Source: Sphingomonas hankookensis
GTDB taxonomy: Bacteria; Pseudomonadota; Alphaproteobacteria; Sphingomonadales; Sphingomonadaceae
NCBI RefSeq assembly: GCF_022664465.1
Contig: NZ_JAKREV010000002.1
Span: forward strand, 310,001-374,000
Direction: 5' to 3'
DNA length: 64,000 bases
Shown here: positions 20,038 through 29,961 of the stretch, one piece after another
Layout: each line of letters starts with the position of its first letter
Position numbering within the stretch: position 1 is the stretch's first letter
Position numbers and translations under genes: made by a program
The notes under the pieces: model-generated
Told to the model about the DNA's origin: nothing
Databases searched by the model: none
Seen by the model: only the letters and a program-made list of their open reading frames with translations

Positions 20038-22140
20038 TCACGACGCGATCGCCCAGGTAACCGCCGCCGTCAGGCCGATCAGCATGACGAAGGCATAGGT
20101 GTAGAGATAGCCGGTCTGCATCTTGACCGCGAGGCGGCTGGAAAAGCCGACTAGCGCCGCCGACCCGTCGGGGCCGAAGCGGTTGATCGTCTGTTCATCC
20201 CCACGCTTCCAGAAAAAGCGGCCGAGCGCGAACGCCGGACGGACGAAGAGCAGGTGATACAGCTCGTCGAAATACCACTTCTTGAGCAGGAAGCGGTGCA
20301 AGACGCGGAAGGTTTCCGCAATGCCCGCCGCCGTGCCCGGCCGTGCGATATAGACGTAGAAGGCGCTCGCCAGACCGATCAGCATCACGATCGTCGCGGC
20401 CAGCTTCACCAGCAACGGCACCTCGTGCATCGCGTGCATCAGATGTTCGTTGAAGAACAGGCTGCCCTTCCAGAACGTTGCACCCGCTTCCGGTTCGATG
20501 AACCAGTGGTGGAAGACATAACCGGCCGCAACCGCGCCGATCGTCAGGACGACCAGCGGGATCAGCATCGGCAGTGGGCTTTCGTGCGGATGATAGCCCG
20601 CCGTCCCTTCGACCACGTCGCTGGCATGCGCATCGTGCGTCGACGGGGCATGGCCCGCATCTTCGGCTGCCGGATGCGCGTCGTGGTGCGCGTGACCGTC
20701 GTGCGCATGCTCGTCATGGCCGTGAAGACCATGGGCGTCGTGCACCGCATGCTGGATATGCTCCGACCCGGCCCAGCGCGGCGTGCCGAAGAAGGTCAGG
20801 AACATCAACCGCCACGAATAGAAGCTGGTCAGCAGCGCGGCAAAGGTGCCGACATAGAAGGCGCCATAACCGTTCGGACCCGATGCCCAGGCGGCTTCGA
20901 GGATCGCATCCTTCGAATGATAGCCGGCAAAGCCGCCGACGCCATAGATGCCGACCCCGGTGATCGCCAGCGTACCGGCCATCATCGCCCAGAAGGTCAG
21001 CGGGATATGCTTCCGCAGGCCGCCATAGAAGCGCATGTCCTGCTCATGGTGCATCGCATGGATGACCGAACCGGCACCGAGGAACAGCAGCGCCTTAAAG
21101 AAGGCGTGGGTGAACAGGTGGAACATCGCCGCGCCGTAAGCGCCGACCCCCGCCGCAAAGAACATATATCCGAGCTGCGAACAAGTCGAATAGGCGATGA
21201 CGCGTTTGATGTCAGTTTGCACGAGGCCGATCGTCGCGGCAAACAGGCAGGTCGCGGCGCCGACGCCGGTCACCACCGCCAGCGCGGTCGGCGAGGTTTC
21301 AAACATCGGCGACAGGCGACACACCATGAACACGCCGGCGGTGACCATCGTCGCGGCGTGGATCAGCGCCGACACCGGGGTCGGGCCTTCCATCGCGTCG
21401 GGCAACCAGGTGTGGAGACCGAGCTGCGCCGATTTGCCCATCGCACCGACGAACAACAGCAGGCACAATACGGTCATCGTGTCGGCGCGGAACCACAGGA
21501 AGCCGATCGTCGAACCGGCCATCGACGGCGCGGCTTCGAGGATCGCCGGGATCGAGATCGTTCCGAACACCAGATAGGTACCGAAGATGCCGAGCATGAA
21601 GCCAAGGTCGCCGACGCGGTTGACGACGAACGCCTTGATCGCGGCGGCATTGGCCGAGGGCTTCTTGAACCAGAAACCGATCAGCAGGTACGACGCCAGA
21701 CCGACGCCTTCCCAACCGAAGAACATCTGCACCAGATTGTTCGCGGTCACGAGCATCAGCATCGCGAAGGTGAACAGCGACAGATAGCTGAAGAAGCGCG
21801 GCTGGTCGGGGTCCTCGCTCATATAGCCCCAGCTATAGAGGTGGACGAGCGCCGAGACGCTGGTGATGACGACCAGCATGACCGCGGTCAGTGCGTCGAC
21901 GCGCAGTTCCCACGCGATGTCCATGCCGCCCGACACGATCCACGTCGACACCGGCGCGACATTGGCCTGTGCCGTGCCACTCAGGAACGGGATGAAGATC
22001 GACCAAGACAACCCGGCAGCGACCAGCAGGCCGGCGGTCGTGATGACCTTCGGCACCGCGATGCCGAACGCGCGGTTCGACAGCCCTGCGACGATCGACG
22101 CCAGCAGCGGCAGGAACACGACGATATGGATGGGGCTCAC
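20038..22140 (-). CDS. nuoL: NADH-quinone oxidoreductase subunit L
   Basis: This is the distal antiporter-like subunit of complex I, with 700 residues, a GTG start and a long C-terminal amphipathic helix region. Conserved segments are FFGWEGVGLASYLLIGFWF, KSAQLGLHTWLPDAMEGPTP and KRVIAYSTCSQLGYMFFAAG. An unusual hydrophilic insertion at about residues 462-513 contains about fifteen histidines alternating with Asp, Ala and Gly. Similar His-rich loops occur in some alphaproteobacterial NuoL proteins, and a metal-buffering role is only a guess. It sits 34 bp after nuoK. Confidence 0.95.
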   Translation of the reverse strand: MSPIHIVVFLPLLASIVAGLSNRAFGIAVPKVITTAGLLVAAGLSWSIFIPFLSGTAQANVAPVSTWIVSGGMDIAWELRVDALTAVMLVVITSVSALVHLYSWGYMSEDPDQPRFFSYLSLFTFAMLMLVTANNLVQMFFGWEGVGLASYLLIGFWFKKPSANAAAIKAFVVNRVGDLGFMLGIFGTYLVFGTISIPAILEAAPSMAGSTIGFLWFRADTMTVLCLLLFVGAMGKSAQLGLHTWLPDAMEGPTPVSALIHAATMVTAGVFMVCRLSPMFETSPTALAVVTGVGAATCLFAATIGLVQTDIKRVIAYSTCSQLGYMFFAAGVGAYGAAMFHLFTHAFFKALLFLGAGSVIHAMHHEQDMRFYGGLRKHIPLTFWAMMAGTLAITGVGIYGVGGFAGYHSKDAILEAAWASGPNGYGAFYVGTFAALLTSFYSWRLMFLTFFGTPRWAGSEHIQHAVHDAHGLHGHDEHAHDGHAHHDAHPAAEDAGHAPSTHDAHASDVVEGTAGYHPHESPLPMLIPLVVLTIGAVAAGYVFHHWFIEPEAGATFWKGSLFFNEHLMHAMHEVPLLVKLAATIVMLIGLASAFYVYIARPGTAAGIAETFRVLHRFLLKKWYFDELYHLLFVRPAFALGRFFWKRGDEQTINRFGPDGSAALVGFSSRLAVKMQTGYLYTYAFVMLIGLTAAVTWAIAS

Positions 22141-22174
22141 GAAACCACCCCCGAAACCCGAAAAGCCACCGGCA

Positions 22175-22480
22175 TCATCCCTTCATCCGGTTGACGTCGT
22201 CGACCGCGATGGAACCGCGACCACGGAAATAGATGACCATGATGGCCAACCCGATCGCGCTCTCACCGGCAGCGACCGCCAGTACGAACATCGCGAAGAT
22301 CTGACCGACCAGGTCGCCCAGCTGCGCCGAGAAGGCGACGAAGTTGATGTTCACCGCCAGCAGGATGAGCTCGATCGACATCAGGATGACGATCAGGTTC
22401 TTCCGGTTGAGGAAGATGCCCAGCACGCCCAGCGTGAACAGGATCGCCGCGACGACCAGATAATGGGTAAGACCGATCAC
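22175..22480 (-). CDS. nuoK: NADH-quinone oxidoreductase subunit K
   Basis: This small complex I membrane subunit has 101 residues and three helices. The conserved glutamates of the proton path are in the segments [17 protein letters not shown] and [16 protein letters not shown]. The start is GTG at 22480, overlapping the nuoJ stop by 4 nt (GTGA), which points to translational coupling. Confidence 0.95.
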   Translation of the reverse strand: MIGLTHYLVVAAILFTLGVLGIFLNRKNLIVILMSIELILLAVNINFVAFSAQLGDLVGQIFAMFVLAVAAGESAIGLAIMVIYFRGRGSIAVDDVNRMKG

Positions 22481-23088
22481 AGCTCGACCCCCTGCCCGAT
22501 GGGCTGATTGACGTTACGGATCGCATCCTTGGCGCGGCGGTTGATCTGGCGGTTGATGTTCTGCGCCTTGGCATCCGCGCGCTTGCGCTGGGTCAGCACG
22601 ATCGCACCGATCATCGCGACCAGCAGGACGAGGCCGACGCCTTCGAAGACGTAGAGATAGCGCGAATAGAGCAGCCGCCCGATCGCCTCGATGTTCGGCA
22701 CCGTGACGTCGGTCGGCGCGATCCGCTTGGCCAGATCGATCCGGGCGGCGGTCCACGCATAAGCACCGACGATCAACTCGACCGCCAGCAGCACCGCCAG
22801 CGCAAGGCCCGCCGGCAGATAGCGGACGAACCCGGCGCGCAGTTCGGTGAAGTCGATGTCGAGCATCATGACCACGAACAGGAACAGCACCGCGACCGCG
22901 CCGACATAGACAATGACGAGCAGCATCGCGATGAACTCGGCACCGGCCAACACCATCAGGCCGGCGGCGTTGAAGAAGGCGAGGATCAGCCACAGCACCG
23001 AATGGACCGGATTGCGCGACGTGATCGTCAGCGCGGCCGATGCCACCACGATCGTGGCGAACAGATAGAAGGCGAGTGTCTGGATCAC
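22477..23088 (-). CDS. nuoJ: NADH-quinone oxidoreductase subunit J
   Basis: This complex I membrane subunit has 203 residues and five predicted helices. The conserved segment of helix 3, [19 protein letters not shown], lies near residue 57, where the pi-bulge that changes shape during turnover is found. The start is GTG at 23088. It is separated from nuoI by 109 nt, the longest gap inside the nuo operon. The C-terminal 35 residues are basic and hydrophilic. Confidence 0.94.
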   Translation of the reverse strand: MIQTLAFYLFATIVVASAALTITSRNPVHSVLWLILAFFNAAGLMVLAGAEFIAMLLVIVYVGAVAVLFLFVVMMLDIDFTELRAGFVRYLPAGLALAVLLAVELIVGAYAWTAARIDLAKRIAPTDVTVPNIEAIGRLLYSRYLYVFEGVGLVLLVAMIGAIVLTQRKRADAKAQNINRQINRRAKDAIRNVNQPIGQGVEL

Positions 23089-23197
23089 GAGCGCTGCTCT
23101 TCCCCCTGCCCGCCCCGCTGGGTGCGGGACGATACGCTAATCGATTGGCCGGCGAAGCGGGGCGCTTGGCCCCCACCGGTACGGAACATGCGCGCCA

Positions 23198-23683
23198 TTA
23201 CCGGTAGGGCGCGTCGCTCGCAAGGTTCGCGGCGATGGCGCGTTCCCAGCGGTCACCGTTCGCGAGCAGCTTGTCCTTGTGATAGATCAGCTCTTCGCGC
23301 GTCTCGGTCGCAAACTCGAAGTTCGGCCCTTCGACGATGGCATCGACCGGGCATGCTTCCTGGCACAGCCCGCAATAGATGCACTTGGTCATGTCGATGT
23401 CGTAGCGCGTGGTGCGGCGACTGCCGTCCTCGCGCGGTTCGGCCTCGATCGTGATTGCCAGCGCCGGACACACCGCCTCGCACAGCTTGCACGCGATGCA
23501 GCGTTCTTCCCCATTGGGATAACGGCGCAGCGCATGTTCGCCGCGGAAGCGCGGGCTCAGCGGGTTCTTCTCATACGGGTAGTTGATCGTCGCCTTGGCC
23601 TTGAAGAAGTACCGCAGCGTCAGCGCATGGGCCTTCACGAACTCCCACAGGGTGAACGATCGGATGGTCTGGGCGATACTCAT
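23198..23683 (-). CDS. nuoI: NADH-quinone oxidoreductase subunit I
   Basis: This peripheral-arm subunit of complex I carries two 4Fe-4S clusters (N6a and N6b). The two ferredoxin motifs are [16 protein letters not shown] and [16 protein letters not shown] in the 161-residue protein. The N-terminal amphipathic helix ([18 protein letters not shown]) packs on the membrane arm. The ATG overlaps the nuoH stop by 4 nt. Confidence 0.96.
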   Translation of the reverse strand: MSIAQTIRSFTLWEFVKAHALTLRYFFKAKATINYPYEKNPLSPRFRGEHALRRYPNGEERCIACKLCEAVCPALAITIEAEPREDGSRRTTRYDIDMTKCIYCGLCQEACPVDAIVEGPNFEFATETREELIYHKDKLLANGDRWERAIAANLASDAPYR

Positions 23684-24735
23684 GCAGGCACTCCCACGCG
23701 CTGGAGCATGAGCCAGCCCGAGATGAGGAAAACGAAGGTCAGCGACAGCGGCAGGAAAATCTTCCAGCCCAGCCGCATCAGCTGGTCATAGCGGTACCGG
23801 GGCACTGTCGCCTTGATCCAGCTGAATACGAAGAAGAAGAAGAACGTCTTGGCGAGGAACCAGATGATCCCCGGCACGAAGTACAGCGGCGCCCAGTCGA
23901 CCGGCGGCAGCCAGCCACCCCAGAACAGCAACGCATTGAGCGCGCACATCAGGATGACGTTGGCATATTCGCCCAGCCAGAACAGCGCAAAGGCCATCGA
24001 CGAATATTCGGTCTGATAGCCCGCGACCAGTTCCGATTCCGCCTCGGTCAGATCGAACGGCGCGCGTGCGGTTTCGGCGAGCGACGAGATCAGGAACACC
24101 ACCGCCATCGGGAACAGCAGCGGATTGAAACCGAAACCATTGATGAAGCCGAAGATATGCGCGCGCTGTTCCAGCACGATCGTCGTCAGGTTGAACGACC
24201 CCGCCCACAGCACGACCGAAATCAGCACGAACCCGATCGCGACTTCGTAGCTGACCATCTGCGCGGCCGCACGCAGCGCCGAATAGAAGGGATATTTCGA
24301 GTTGGACGCCCAGCCCGAGATGATCACGCCATACACGCCCAGCGACGACGCCGCGAGAATGTAGAGCAGGCCGACATTGATATCCGCGACCACCACACCG
24401 ACGTCGAACGGGATCACCGCCCAGACGATCAGCGCGACGGTGAAGGTGATGATTGGCGCGAGCAGGAACAGGCCGCGATTGGCCGAGGACGGCACGATCG
24501 TTTCCTGCAGGAACACCTTCAGACCGTCGGCGAACGATTGCAGCAGGCCCAGCGGACCGACGACGTTCGGCCCGCGGCGCAGCGCCATCGCCGCCCAGAT
24601 CTTGCGATCGGCATAGATGATCATCGCGACCGCCAGCATCAGCGGCAGCGCGATGACCAGAATGCCGATCAGCGTCGCGACGGTCCACGCCACGCCGTAC
24701 GGCAGACCGACGGTAGTTTCGAAGAACGAGGTCAC
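23680..24735 (-). CDS. nuoH: NADH-quinone oxidoreductase subunit H
   Basis: This membrane subunit forms the quinone-binding chamber between the peripheral and membrane arms. It has 351 residues and eight or nine helices. Conserved segments are [20 protein letters not shown] near residue 43 and the acidic loop [20 protein letters not shown] near residue 225, which surrounds the quinone channel. It overlaps nuoG and nuoI by 4 nt each. Confidence 0.96.
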   Translation of the reverse strand: MTSFFETTVGLPYGVAWTVATLIGILVIALPLMLAVAMIIYADRKIWAAMALRRGPNVVGPLGLLQSFADGLKVFLQETIVPSSANRGLFLLAPIITFTVALIVWAVIPFDVGVVVADINVGLLYILAASSLGVYGVIISGWASNSKYPFYSALRAAAQMVSYEVAIGFVLISVVLWAGSFNLTTIVLEQRAHIFGFINGFGFNPLLFPMAVVFLISSLAETARAPFDLTEAESELVAGYQTEYSSMAFALFWLGEYANVILMCALNALLFWGGWLPPVDWAPLYFVPGIIWFLAKTFFFFFVFSWIKATVPRYRYDQLMRLGWKIFLPLSLTFVFLISGWLMLQRVGVPA

Positions 24736-26747
24736 TCGGCGGCCTCCGCGAAATCCTGGCCATGGACAAGTTCGGCCGAACAGCGCTGCATCGTCGGGCT
24801 GGCCCGGCAGATCGCGTTGGTCAGGTAGAAGTCGGCGACCGGATAGGTCACCTTGCCCTCGCCCTTAGCGTCGAGCGCGGGCGGGTTCCAGTCGTAACGT
24901 ACCAGCCCCTCCTGCCCCAGCGCCGGCACCGCCGCCGTCATCGCACGGCGGACGCCGGCGAAATCGTCGAACGGCAACGTGACACCCAACACTTCGCCGA
25001 GCGCACGGAAGATCGTCCAATCCTCGCGCGCGTCGCCAGGCGGGAATACCGCGCGGTCGCCGCGCTGCACGCGCCCTTCGAGGTTGACGTAGGTCCCGGC
25101 CTTTTCTGCGTAGCTGGCGCCCGGCAGAACGATGTCCGCCACCGCCGCGCCCTTGTCGCCGTGATGGCCGACATACACCTTGGTCGCGCCCGCGAACTGG
25201 CTGAAATCGACCTCGTCCGCGCCAAGGAAGAACACCAGCTTCGGGTTCGCCGCAACGATATCGGCAATGCCGCCCGCCTGCGCATAGCCCAGCATCAGCG
25301 CACCCATCCGGGCGGCGGCGGTGTGAACCACGTTGAAGCCGTTCCACGACGAACCGTCTTCCAGCGTGCGAATCAGATTGCCGTCCTGCGCCAGCTTCAG
25401 CGCCGCGCCATGGCCAACCTTCAACGCGCCGGGGCCGACGATCACCGCGGGACGCTTGGCCGCGTCGAGCGCTTCGGCGGCACGATCGGGCAAACCGTTC
25501 AGCAGGCCCAGATCGTCGCCCAGCCATTCGACCTTGTAGGTCAGGTCGGTTTCCGGCCCGATGGCGAAGACCCGCGCGCCCTTCTTGATCGCTTTGCGGA
25601 CGCGGGTGTTGATCAGTGGCGCTTCGTGGCGCAGGTCGCTGCCGACCAGCAGGATCGCATCGGCGTCCTCGATCCCGGCGATGGTCGTGTTGAACGCGAC
25701 CGTGCCGAGGCTGGTGACGTCATAGGCCATGCCCGTCTGCCGCCCTTCGAGCAGTGACGAACCGAGCGCATTCACCAGCGCCTTGGCCGCGAACATCGTC
25801 TCGCAATCGAGCAGGTCCCCGGCGATCGCCGCGACCGACGAACCCGCGCTTACCGCCGCAATCGCTGCGAACGCTTCGTCCCATTCCGCCGCGACCAGCT
25901 TGCCGTCTTTGCGGACGAACGGCTTGTCGAGGCGACGACGGACCAGACCGTCGACAGCGTGGCGCGTCTTGTCGTGCGCCCATTCCTCGTTCACGTCTTC
26001 GTTGATGCGCGGCACGCAGCGCAGCACCTGCCGGCCCCGGCTGTCGAGCCGGATGTTGGTGCCGACGGCGTCCATCACGTCGATGGCGAGCGTCTTCTTA
26101 AGCTCCCACGGACGCGCTTCGAACGCATAGGGCTTCGACGTCAGCGCACCGACCGGGCACAGGTCGACGACGTTGCCCGACAATTCGCTGGTCACCGCCT
26201 GTTCGAGGTACGACGTGATCTGCATATTCTCGCCGCGATAGATCGCGCCGATTTCCTCCACGCCCGCGACTTCTTCCGCGAAACGGATGCAGCGCGTGCA
26301 CTGGATGCAGCGGGTCATGACCGTCTTGACGATCGGGCCCATGTACTTTTCAGTGACCGCGCGCTTGTTCTCGTCATAGCGCGACTGGCCGCGACCATAG
26401 GCGACCGACTGGTCCTGCAGGTCGCACTCGCCCCCCTGATCGCAGATCGGGCAGTCGAGCGGGTGGTTGATCAGCAGGAATTCCATCACGCCTTCGCGCG
26501 CGGCCTTCACCATCGCGCTGTCGGTGCGGATTTCCTGATTGTCGGCGGCGGGCAGCGCGCACGACGCCTGCGGCTTGGGCGGCCCCGGCTTCACCTCGAC
26601 CAGACACATCCGGCAATTGCCGGCGATCGACAGCCGCTCGTGATAGCAGAAGCGCGGGATTTCCTTGCCCGCGGCTTCGCATGCCTGGAGGACGGTGGCA
26701 CCCTGCGGCACCTCGACCTCGATCCCATCGACTTTCACCTTCGGCAT
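24732..26747 (-). CDS. nuoG: NADH-quinone oxidoreductase subunit G
   Basis: This is the largest peripheral subunit of complex I and holds a 2Fe-2S and two 4Fe-4S clusters. In the 671-residue protein the 2Fe-2S ligands are C34, C45, C48 and C63. A His-Cys3 4Fe-4S site follows in the region [18 protein letters not shown], and the next cluster site contains [15 protein letters not shown]. The C-terminal part is the molybdopterin-oxidoreductase-like domain without cofactor. The ATG shares a base with the stop of the preceding duplicated-domain gene, an arrangement that couples their translation. Confidence 0.95.
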   Translation of the reverse strand: MPKVKVDGIEVEVPQGATVLQACEAAGKEIPRFCYHERLSIAGNCRMCLVEVKPGPPKPQASCALPAADNQEIRTDSAMVKAAREGVMEFLLINHPLDCPICDQGGECDLQDQSVAYGRGQSRYDENKRAVTEKYMGPIVKTVMTRCIQCTRCIRFAEEVAGVEEIGAIYRGENMQITSYLEQAVTSELSGNVVDLCPVGALTSKPYAFEARPWELKKTLAIDVMDAVGTNIRLDSRGRQVLRCVPRINEDVNEEWAHDKTRHAVDGLVRRRLDKPFVRKDGKLVAAEWDEAFAAIAAVSAGSSVAAIAGDLLDCETMFAAKALVNALGSSLLEGRQTGMAYDVTSLGTVAFNTTIAGIEDADAILLVGSDLRHEAPLINTRVRKAIKKGARVFAIGPETDLTYKVEWLGDDLGLLNGLPDRAAEALDAAKRPAVIVGPGALKVGHGAALKLAQDGNLIRTLEDGSSWNGFNVVHTAAARMGALMLGYAQAGGIADIVAANPKLVFFLGADEVDFSQFAGATKVYVGHHGDKGAAVADIVLPGASYAEKAGTYVNLEGRVQRGDRAVFPPGDAREDWTIFRALGEVLGVTLPFDDFAGVRRAMTAAVPALGQEGLVRYDWNPPALDAKGEGKVTYPVADFYLTNAICRASPTMQRCSAELVHGQDFAEAAE

Positions 26748-27457
26748 TACCTGGTTTCCTGCGACACGGGAGACGCGACAGGGACGGTTCCGCGATAGAG
26801 AACTTCGCCCAAGGCACCTTCCAAAATGGGCTTACCCAACTTGATATTCTGTCCGCTCGGCAAGCATTTCCCCAAATGCGGTGCCAGCGCGGCAAATGCG
26901 GCATCCTGTTCCTTGCTCGCCGTCGGTCCCAGCACGACCGCCTTGGCCGCGCTCGGGTCACGCCCGACAACGCAGCTCGCAAAGGACAACAGCCCTGCCT
27001 GTAGCGCAAATTCGGTGTTGGCAGGATCAACTGGCGCGCGAACGTCGAACGTGACCGTCGGCAGAGACCAGGCCGAACCACGCCGTTCGGCCTGGTCGCG
27101 CCGCCGATAGAGTTCGACGAAGATCGCGCCGCGCATCATTATCGGCTTCATGCGCATTTGGCCGGACATCAGACATTCGTCGTCGGCGACCTTGGAAAAC
27201 TGCGTATCGCTCAGCTTGTCGGCAGGCTGTGCGAGGATCCCTGACATCTGCTGCGCCTTGCGATCGACCGTACAACGCGCAAAGTCCGCCAGCGCCTTTC
27301 GTGCGCGTACCTGGTCGGAAAGCCCGGGCGCGTCCGAAATACGCGCACGACGCGGTACCGCAATCGACGATCCGGTGTCCATTTCCACCTGTCGCTGGGC
27401 CAGCGCGGGAGACGCCACCGGTACCACCAGAGCCGCCATGATCAGCGCAAGCTTCAT
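26747..27457 (-). CDS. Secreted protein with duplicated two-Cys domain, inside nuo operon
   Basis: This 236-residue protein begins with a clear signal peptide (residues 1-21, ending ASPALAQ). The rest contains two similar units. Unit 1 (about 50-120) and unit 2 (about 150-225) each have a cysteine followed by V-x-R, a second cysteine 32-35 residues later in C-L-x-S-G-Q, and a closing Pro-x(3)-GA-x(3)-LYR. Each cysteine pair could form a disulfide in the periplasm. I do not recognise the family. It overlaps nuoF by 4 nt and nuoG by 1 nt, so it must be co-transcribed with complex I genes, yet the product is predicted to be exported, away from the cytoplasmic NuoF/NuoG module. Confidence 0.75.
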   Translation of the reverse strand: MKLALIMAALVVPVASPALAQRQVEMDTGSSIAVPRRARISDAPGLSDQVRARKALADFARCTVDRKAQQMSGILAQPADKLSDTQFSKVADDECLMSGQMRMKPIMMRGAIFVELYRRRDQAERRGSAWSLPTVTFDVRAPVDPANTEFALQAGLLSFASCVVGRDPSAAKAVVLGPTASKEQDAAFAALAPHLGKCLPSGQNIKLGKPILEGALGEVLYRGTVPVASPVSQETR

Positions 27458-28758
27458 TCGGCCGCTTCCTGCAACGACAGCGAACTATCGCCACGCTTTT
27501 CATTGATCCGCCGCTCGAGTTCGGGCCGGAAGTTCTTGATGAGGCCTTGAATCGGCCATGCCGCCGCGTCGCCCAGCGCGCAGATGGTATGGCCTTCGAC
27601 CTGCTTCGTCACCTGCTGCAGCGTGTCGATTTCCGACAGGTCGGCATCGCCGGTGCGCAGCCGTTCCATCACCCGCCACATCCAGCCGGTGCCTTCGCGG
27701 CACGGCGTGCACTGGCCGCAGCTCTCATGCTTGTAGAAATAGCTGAGACGGCTGATCGCGCGGACGACGTCGGTCGACTTGTCCATCACGATGACGGCGG
27801 CCGTGCCGAGACCTGATCCGACCGCCTTCAGCCCGTCGAAATCCATCGGCGCATCGATGATATGCTCGGCCTTCACCAGCGGCACCGACGATCCGCCGGG
27901 GATGACGCACAGTAAATTGTCCCAGCCACCGCGAATGCCACCGCAATGCTTTTCGATCAGCTCGCGGAACGGGATGCTCATCGCTTCCTCGACCACGCAG
28001 GGACGGTTCACATGGCCGCTAATCTGGAAGAGCTTGGTGCCCTTGTTGTTCTCGTTGCCGAAGCTTGCGAACCATTCCGGACTGCGCCGCAGGATCGTCG
28101 GCACGACCGCGATCGATTCGACGTTGTTGACCGTCGTCGGGCAGCCATAGAGGCCGGCACCGGCCGGGAATGGCGGCTTCAGGCGGGGCTGACCCTTCTT
28201 ACCCTCAAGGCTTTCGAGCATCGCGGTCTCTTCGCCGCAGATATAGGCGCCGGCACCACGGTGCGCGAACACGTCGAAGTCATAGCCCGACCCGCAGGCA
28301 TTCCTGCCCAGCAGCCCCTTGGCATAGGCTTCGGCAATCGCTGCGAACAGGGTTTCCGCCTCGCGGATATATTCGCCACGGATATAGATGTACGCCGCCC
28401 GCGCGCGCATCGCGAAGCCCGCGATCAGCGCGCCTTCGATCAGCTTGTGCGGATCGTGGCGGATGATCTCGCGGTCCTTGCACGAACCGGGTTCGGATTC
28501 GTCGGCGTTGATGACCAGGAAGTTCGGCCGGTCGGGCTTCGGCGCCTTCGGCATGAACGACCATTTGGTGCCGGTCGGGAACCCTGCCCCACCGCGCCCG
28601 CGCAGGCCCGACGCCTTGATCCGGTCGATGATCGTGTCGGGACCCAGCTGCAACAGCGCCCTGGTATTGTCCCAGTCGCCGCGCATCACGGCGGCGTCGA
28701 GGTTCCACGGCTGGAACCCGTACACGTTGGTGAAGATGCGATCCTTGTCGGCCAGCAT
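27454..28758 (-). CDS. nuoF: NADH-quinone oxidoreductase subunit F
   Basis: This is the NADH- and FMN-binding subunit of complex I, with 434 residues. FMN/NADH-binding motifs are [18 protein letters not shown] near residue 52 and [14 protein letters not shown] near residue 169. The 4Fe-4S cluster N3 ligands are in [12 protein letters not shown] near residue 345, with a further Cys at about 392 ([10 protein letters not shown]). It follows the 56-residue membrane protein gene by 2 nt. Confidence 0.96.
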   Translation of the reverse strand: MLADKDRIFTNVYGFQPWNLDAAVMRGDWDNTRALLQLGPDTIIDRIKASGLRGRGGAGFPTGTKWSFMPKAPKPDRPNFLVINADESEPGSCKDREIIRHDPHKLIEGALIAGFAMRARAAYIYIRGEYIREAETLFAAIAEAYAKGLLGRNACGSGYDFDVFAHRGAGAYICGEETAMLESLEGKKGQPRLKPPFPAGAGLYGCPTTVNNVESIAVVPTILRRSPEWFASFGNENNKGTKLFQISGHVNRPCVVEEAMSIPFRELIEKHCGGIRGGWDNLLCVIPGGSSVPLVKAEHIIDAPMDFDGLKAVGSGLGTAAVIVMDKSTDVVRAISRLSYFYKHESCGQCTPCREGTGWMWRVMERLRTGDADLSEIDTLQQVTKQVEGHTICALGDAAAWPIQGLIKNFRPELERRINEKRGDSSLSLQEAAE

Positions 28759-28760
28759 CC

Positions 28761-28931
28761 TTAGCGTCCCTTCCCGATCGCCTTTTCGGCGATGAAATAC
28801 ACGGCAACCATCGCCGCTATGCCGATGGCTACGCCAACCAGCTTAAGCGCGCCGACGAACAGTTCCAGCGCGATCCACAACACCACAATGCCGACCAGCA
28901 CCGCGATCAACAGGCTGCCAAGCGCCCTCAT
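28761..28931 (-). CDS. Small membrane protein between nuoE and nuoF
   Basis: This 56-residue protein is almost wholly hydrophobic, with two predicted membrane segments (about residues 3-24 and 28-47) and a basic C-terminus (EKAIGKGR). The ATG at 28931 overlaps the nuoE stop (ATGA). An upstream in-frame ATG at 28958 would overlap nuoE much further and is less likely. nuoF follows 2 nt later. I do not recognise the family. It could be a complex I accessory or assembly peptide, inferred only from position. Confidence 0.6.
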   Translation of the reverse strand: MRALGSLLIAVLVGIVVLWIALELFVGALKLVGVAIGIAAMVAVYFIAEKAIGKGR

Positions 28932-29620
28932 GCGACCGAACCTTGGGCGTTGCCCCATTCGGGCCGATAGTCGTGGTTCTCGGTCATCATCGCCGCCAGA
29001 TTGGTCGGTTCGCCGACCGGCTCGACTGTGTGACGACCCGGCTCCTGCGTGCCGGGCTTCGGCGTCTCGCCCTTGCCCAGCGCCTCGAGGATCACGGTCA
29101 TGCGATCATAGTCCAGATCTTCGTAATTATCGTCGTTGATCTGGACCATCGGTGCCGAGGCGCAATTGCCCATGCACTCGACCTCGGTCAGCGTGAACAG
29201 GCCGTCAGGTGTCGTCTTGCCCTTCATCAGGCCACGGTTCTTGCACGCCGCGAACACGTCGTCCGACCCGCGCAGCATGCACGGCGTCGTACCGCAGACC
29301 TGCACATGATAGCGGCCCACCGGGGCGAGGTTGAACATCGTGTAGAAGGTCGCGACCTCGTACACCCGCATATAGGCCATGCCCAGTTCGCGCGCGATGA
29401 ACTCGATCACCGGCACCGGCAACCAGCCCTGCGTCTGCGTTTCCGCACCGACCTGACGCTGCGCCAGGTCGAGGAACGGGATGGTGCACGACTGCTGCCG
29501 GCCTTCGGGATAGCGCGCGACGATCTCGCGCGCCTTGTCGGCGTTCGCGGCGTTCCAGGTGAAATTGCCCCAGCGTGCGCGAACCTCGGCTTCGTCGGGG
29601 ATGTTGGGGGCGTCGGCCAT
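28928..29620 (-). CDS. nuoE: NADH-quinone oxidoreductase subunit E
   Basis: This thioredoxin-fold subunit carries the 2Fe-2S cluster N1a next to NuoF. It has 230 residues. Cluster ligands lie in QVCGTTPCMLRGSDDV near residue 107 and VECMGNCASAPMVQIN near residue 147. The C-terminal 50 residues extend beyond the fold and are rich in Pro, Glu and Thr. The ATG shares a base with the stop of the NTF2-like gene. Confidence 0.95.
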   Translation of the reverse strand: MADAPNIPDEAEVRARWGNFTWNAANADKAREIVARYPEGRQQSCTIPFLDLAQRQVGAETQTQGWLPVPVIEFIARELGMAYMRVYEVATFYTMFNLAPVGRYHVQVCGTTPCMLRGSDDVFAACKNRGLMKGKTTPDGLFTLTEVECMGNCASAPMVQINDDNYEDLDYDRMTVILEALGKGETPKPGTQEPGRHTVEPVGEPTNLAAMMTENHDYRPEWGNAQGSVA

Positions 29621-29961
29621 CAGCGAATAAACTCCACGCGGCCGACCTTGTCGCCGCTGAACGAATAGACGGTCATCACTTCGAACGGCTCGGCATCGGC
29701 CGAGCGGCGGACGCGTTCGTGCAGTACGACGCGCTCGCCCAGTTCGAACGATTGCAGGACTTCGGCATGGTTCTGCGGAAATTCGGCGAAGACCGCCGCC
29801 ATGCCGCTCTCCACGCCAGCACGCCCGTCGCGCACCACGTCGCCGCGATACTGCGCCTCGCAGCCATCGTCGGCGAAGAATGCAGCATACCCCGCCGCAT
29901 CGCGCGCATTGTAACGCTCCATCATCGCCGTCACGGTATCGAGCCGGCTCAACGGTCGCAC
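29620..29961 (-). CDS. NTF2-like (SnoaL-type) protein inside nuo operon
   Basis: This 113-residue protein has the NTF2-like alpha+beta barrel pattern: an N-terminal helix [20 protein letters not shown], then strands with [17 protein letters not shown] and the final strand [16 protein letters not shown]. Such proteins bind small hydrophobic ligands or act as isomerases, and no catalytic residue pattern is certain here. It overlaps nuoD by 13 nt and touches nuoE, so it is transcribed with complex I. It is not a standard complex I subunit, and its role there is unknown. Confidence 0.78.
   Translation of the reverse strand: MRPLSRLDTVTAMMERYNARDAAGYAAFFADDGCEAQYRGDVVRDGRAGVESGMAAVFAEFPQNHAEVLQSFELGERVVLHERVRRSADAEPFEVMTVYSFSGDKVGRVEFIR

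Noticed and set aside
20254..22194. Rightward frame of about 646 codons opposite nuoL
   Set aside because: It is antisense to nuoL and has an Arg/His/Asp-rich, low-information composition. Codon structure follows nuoL.
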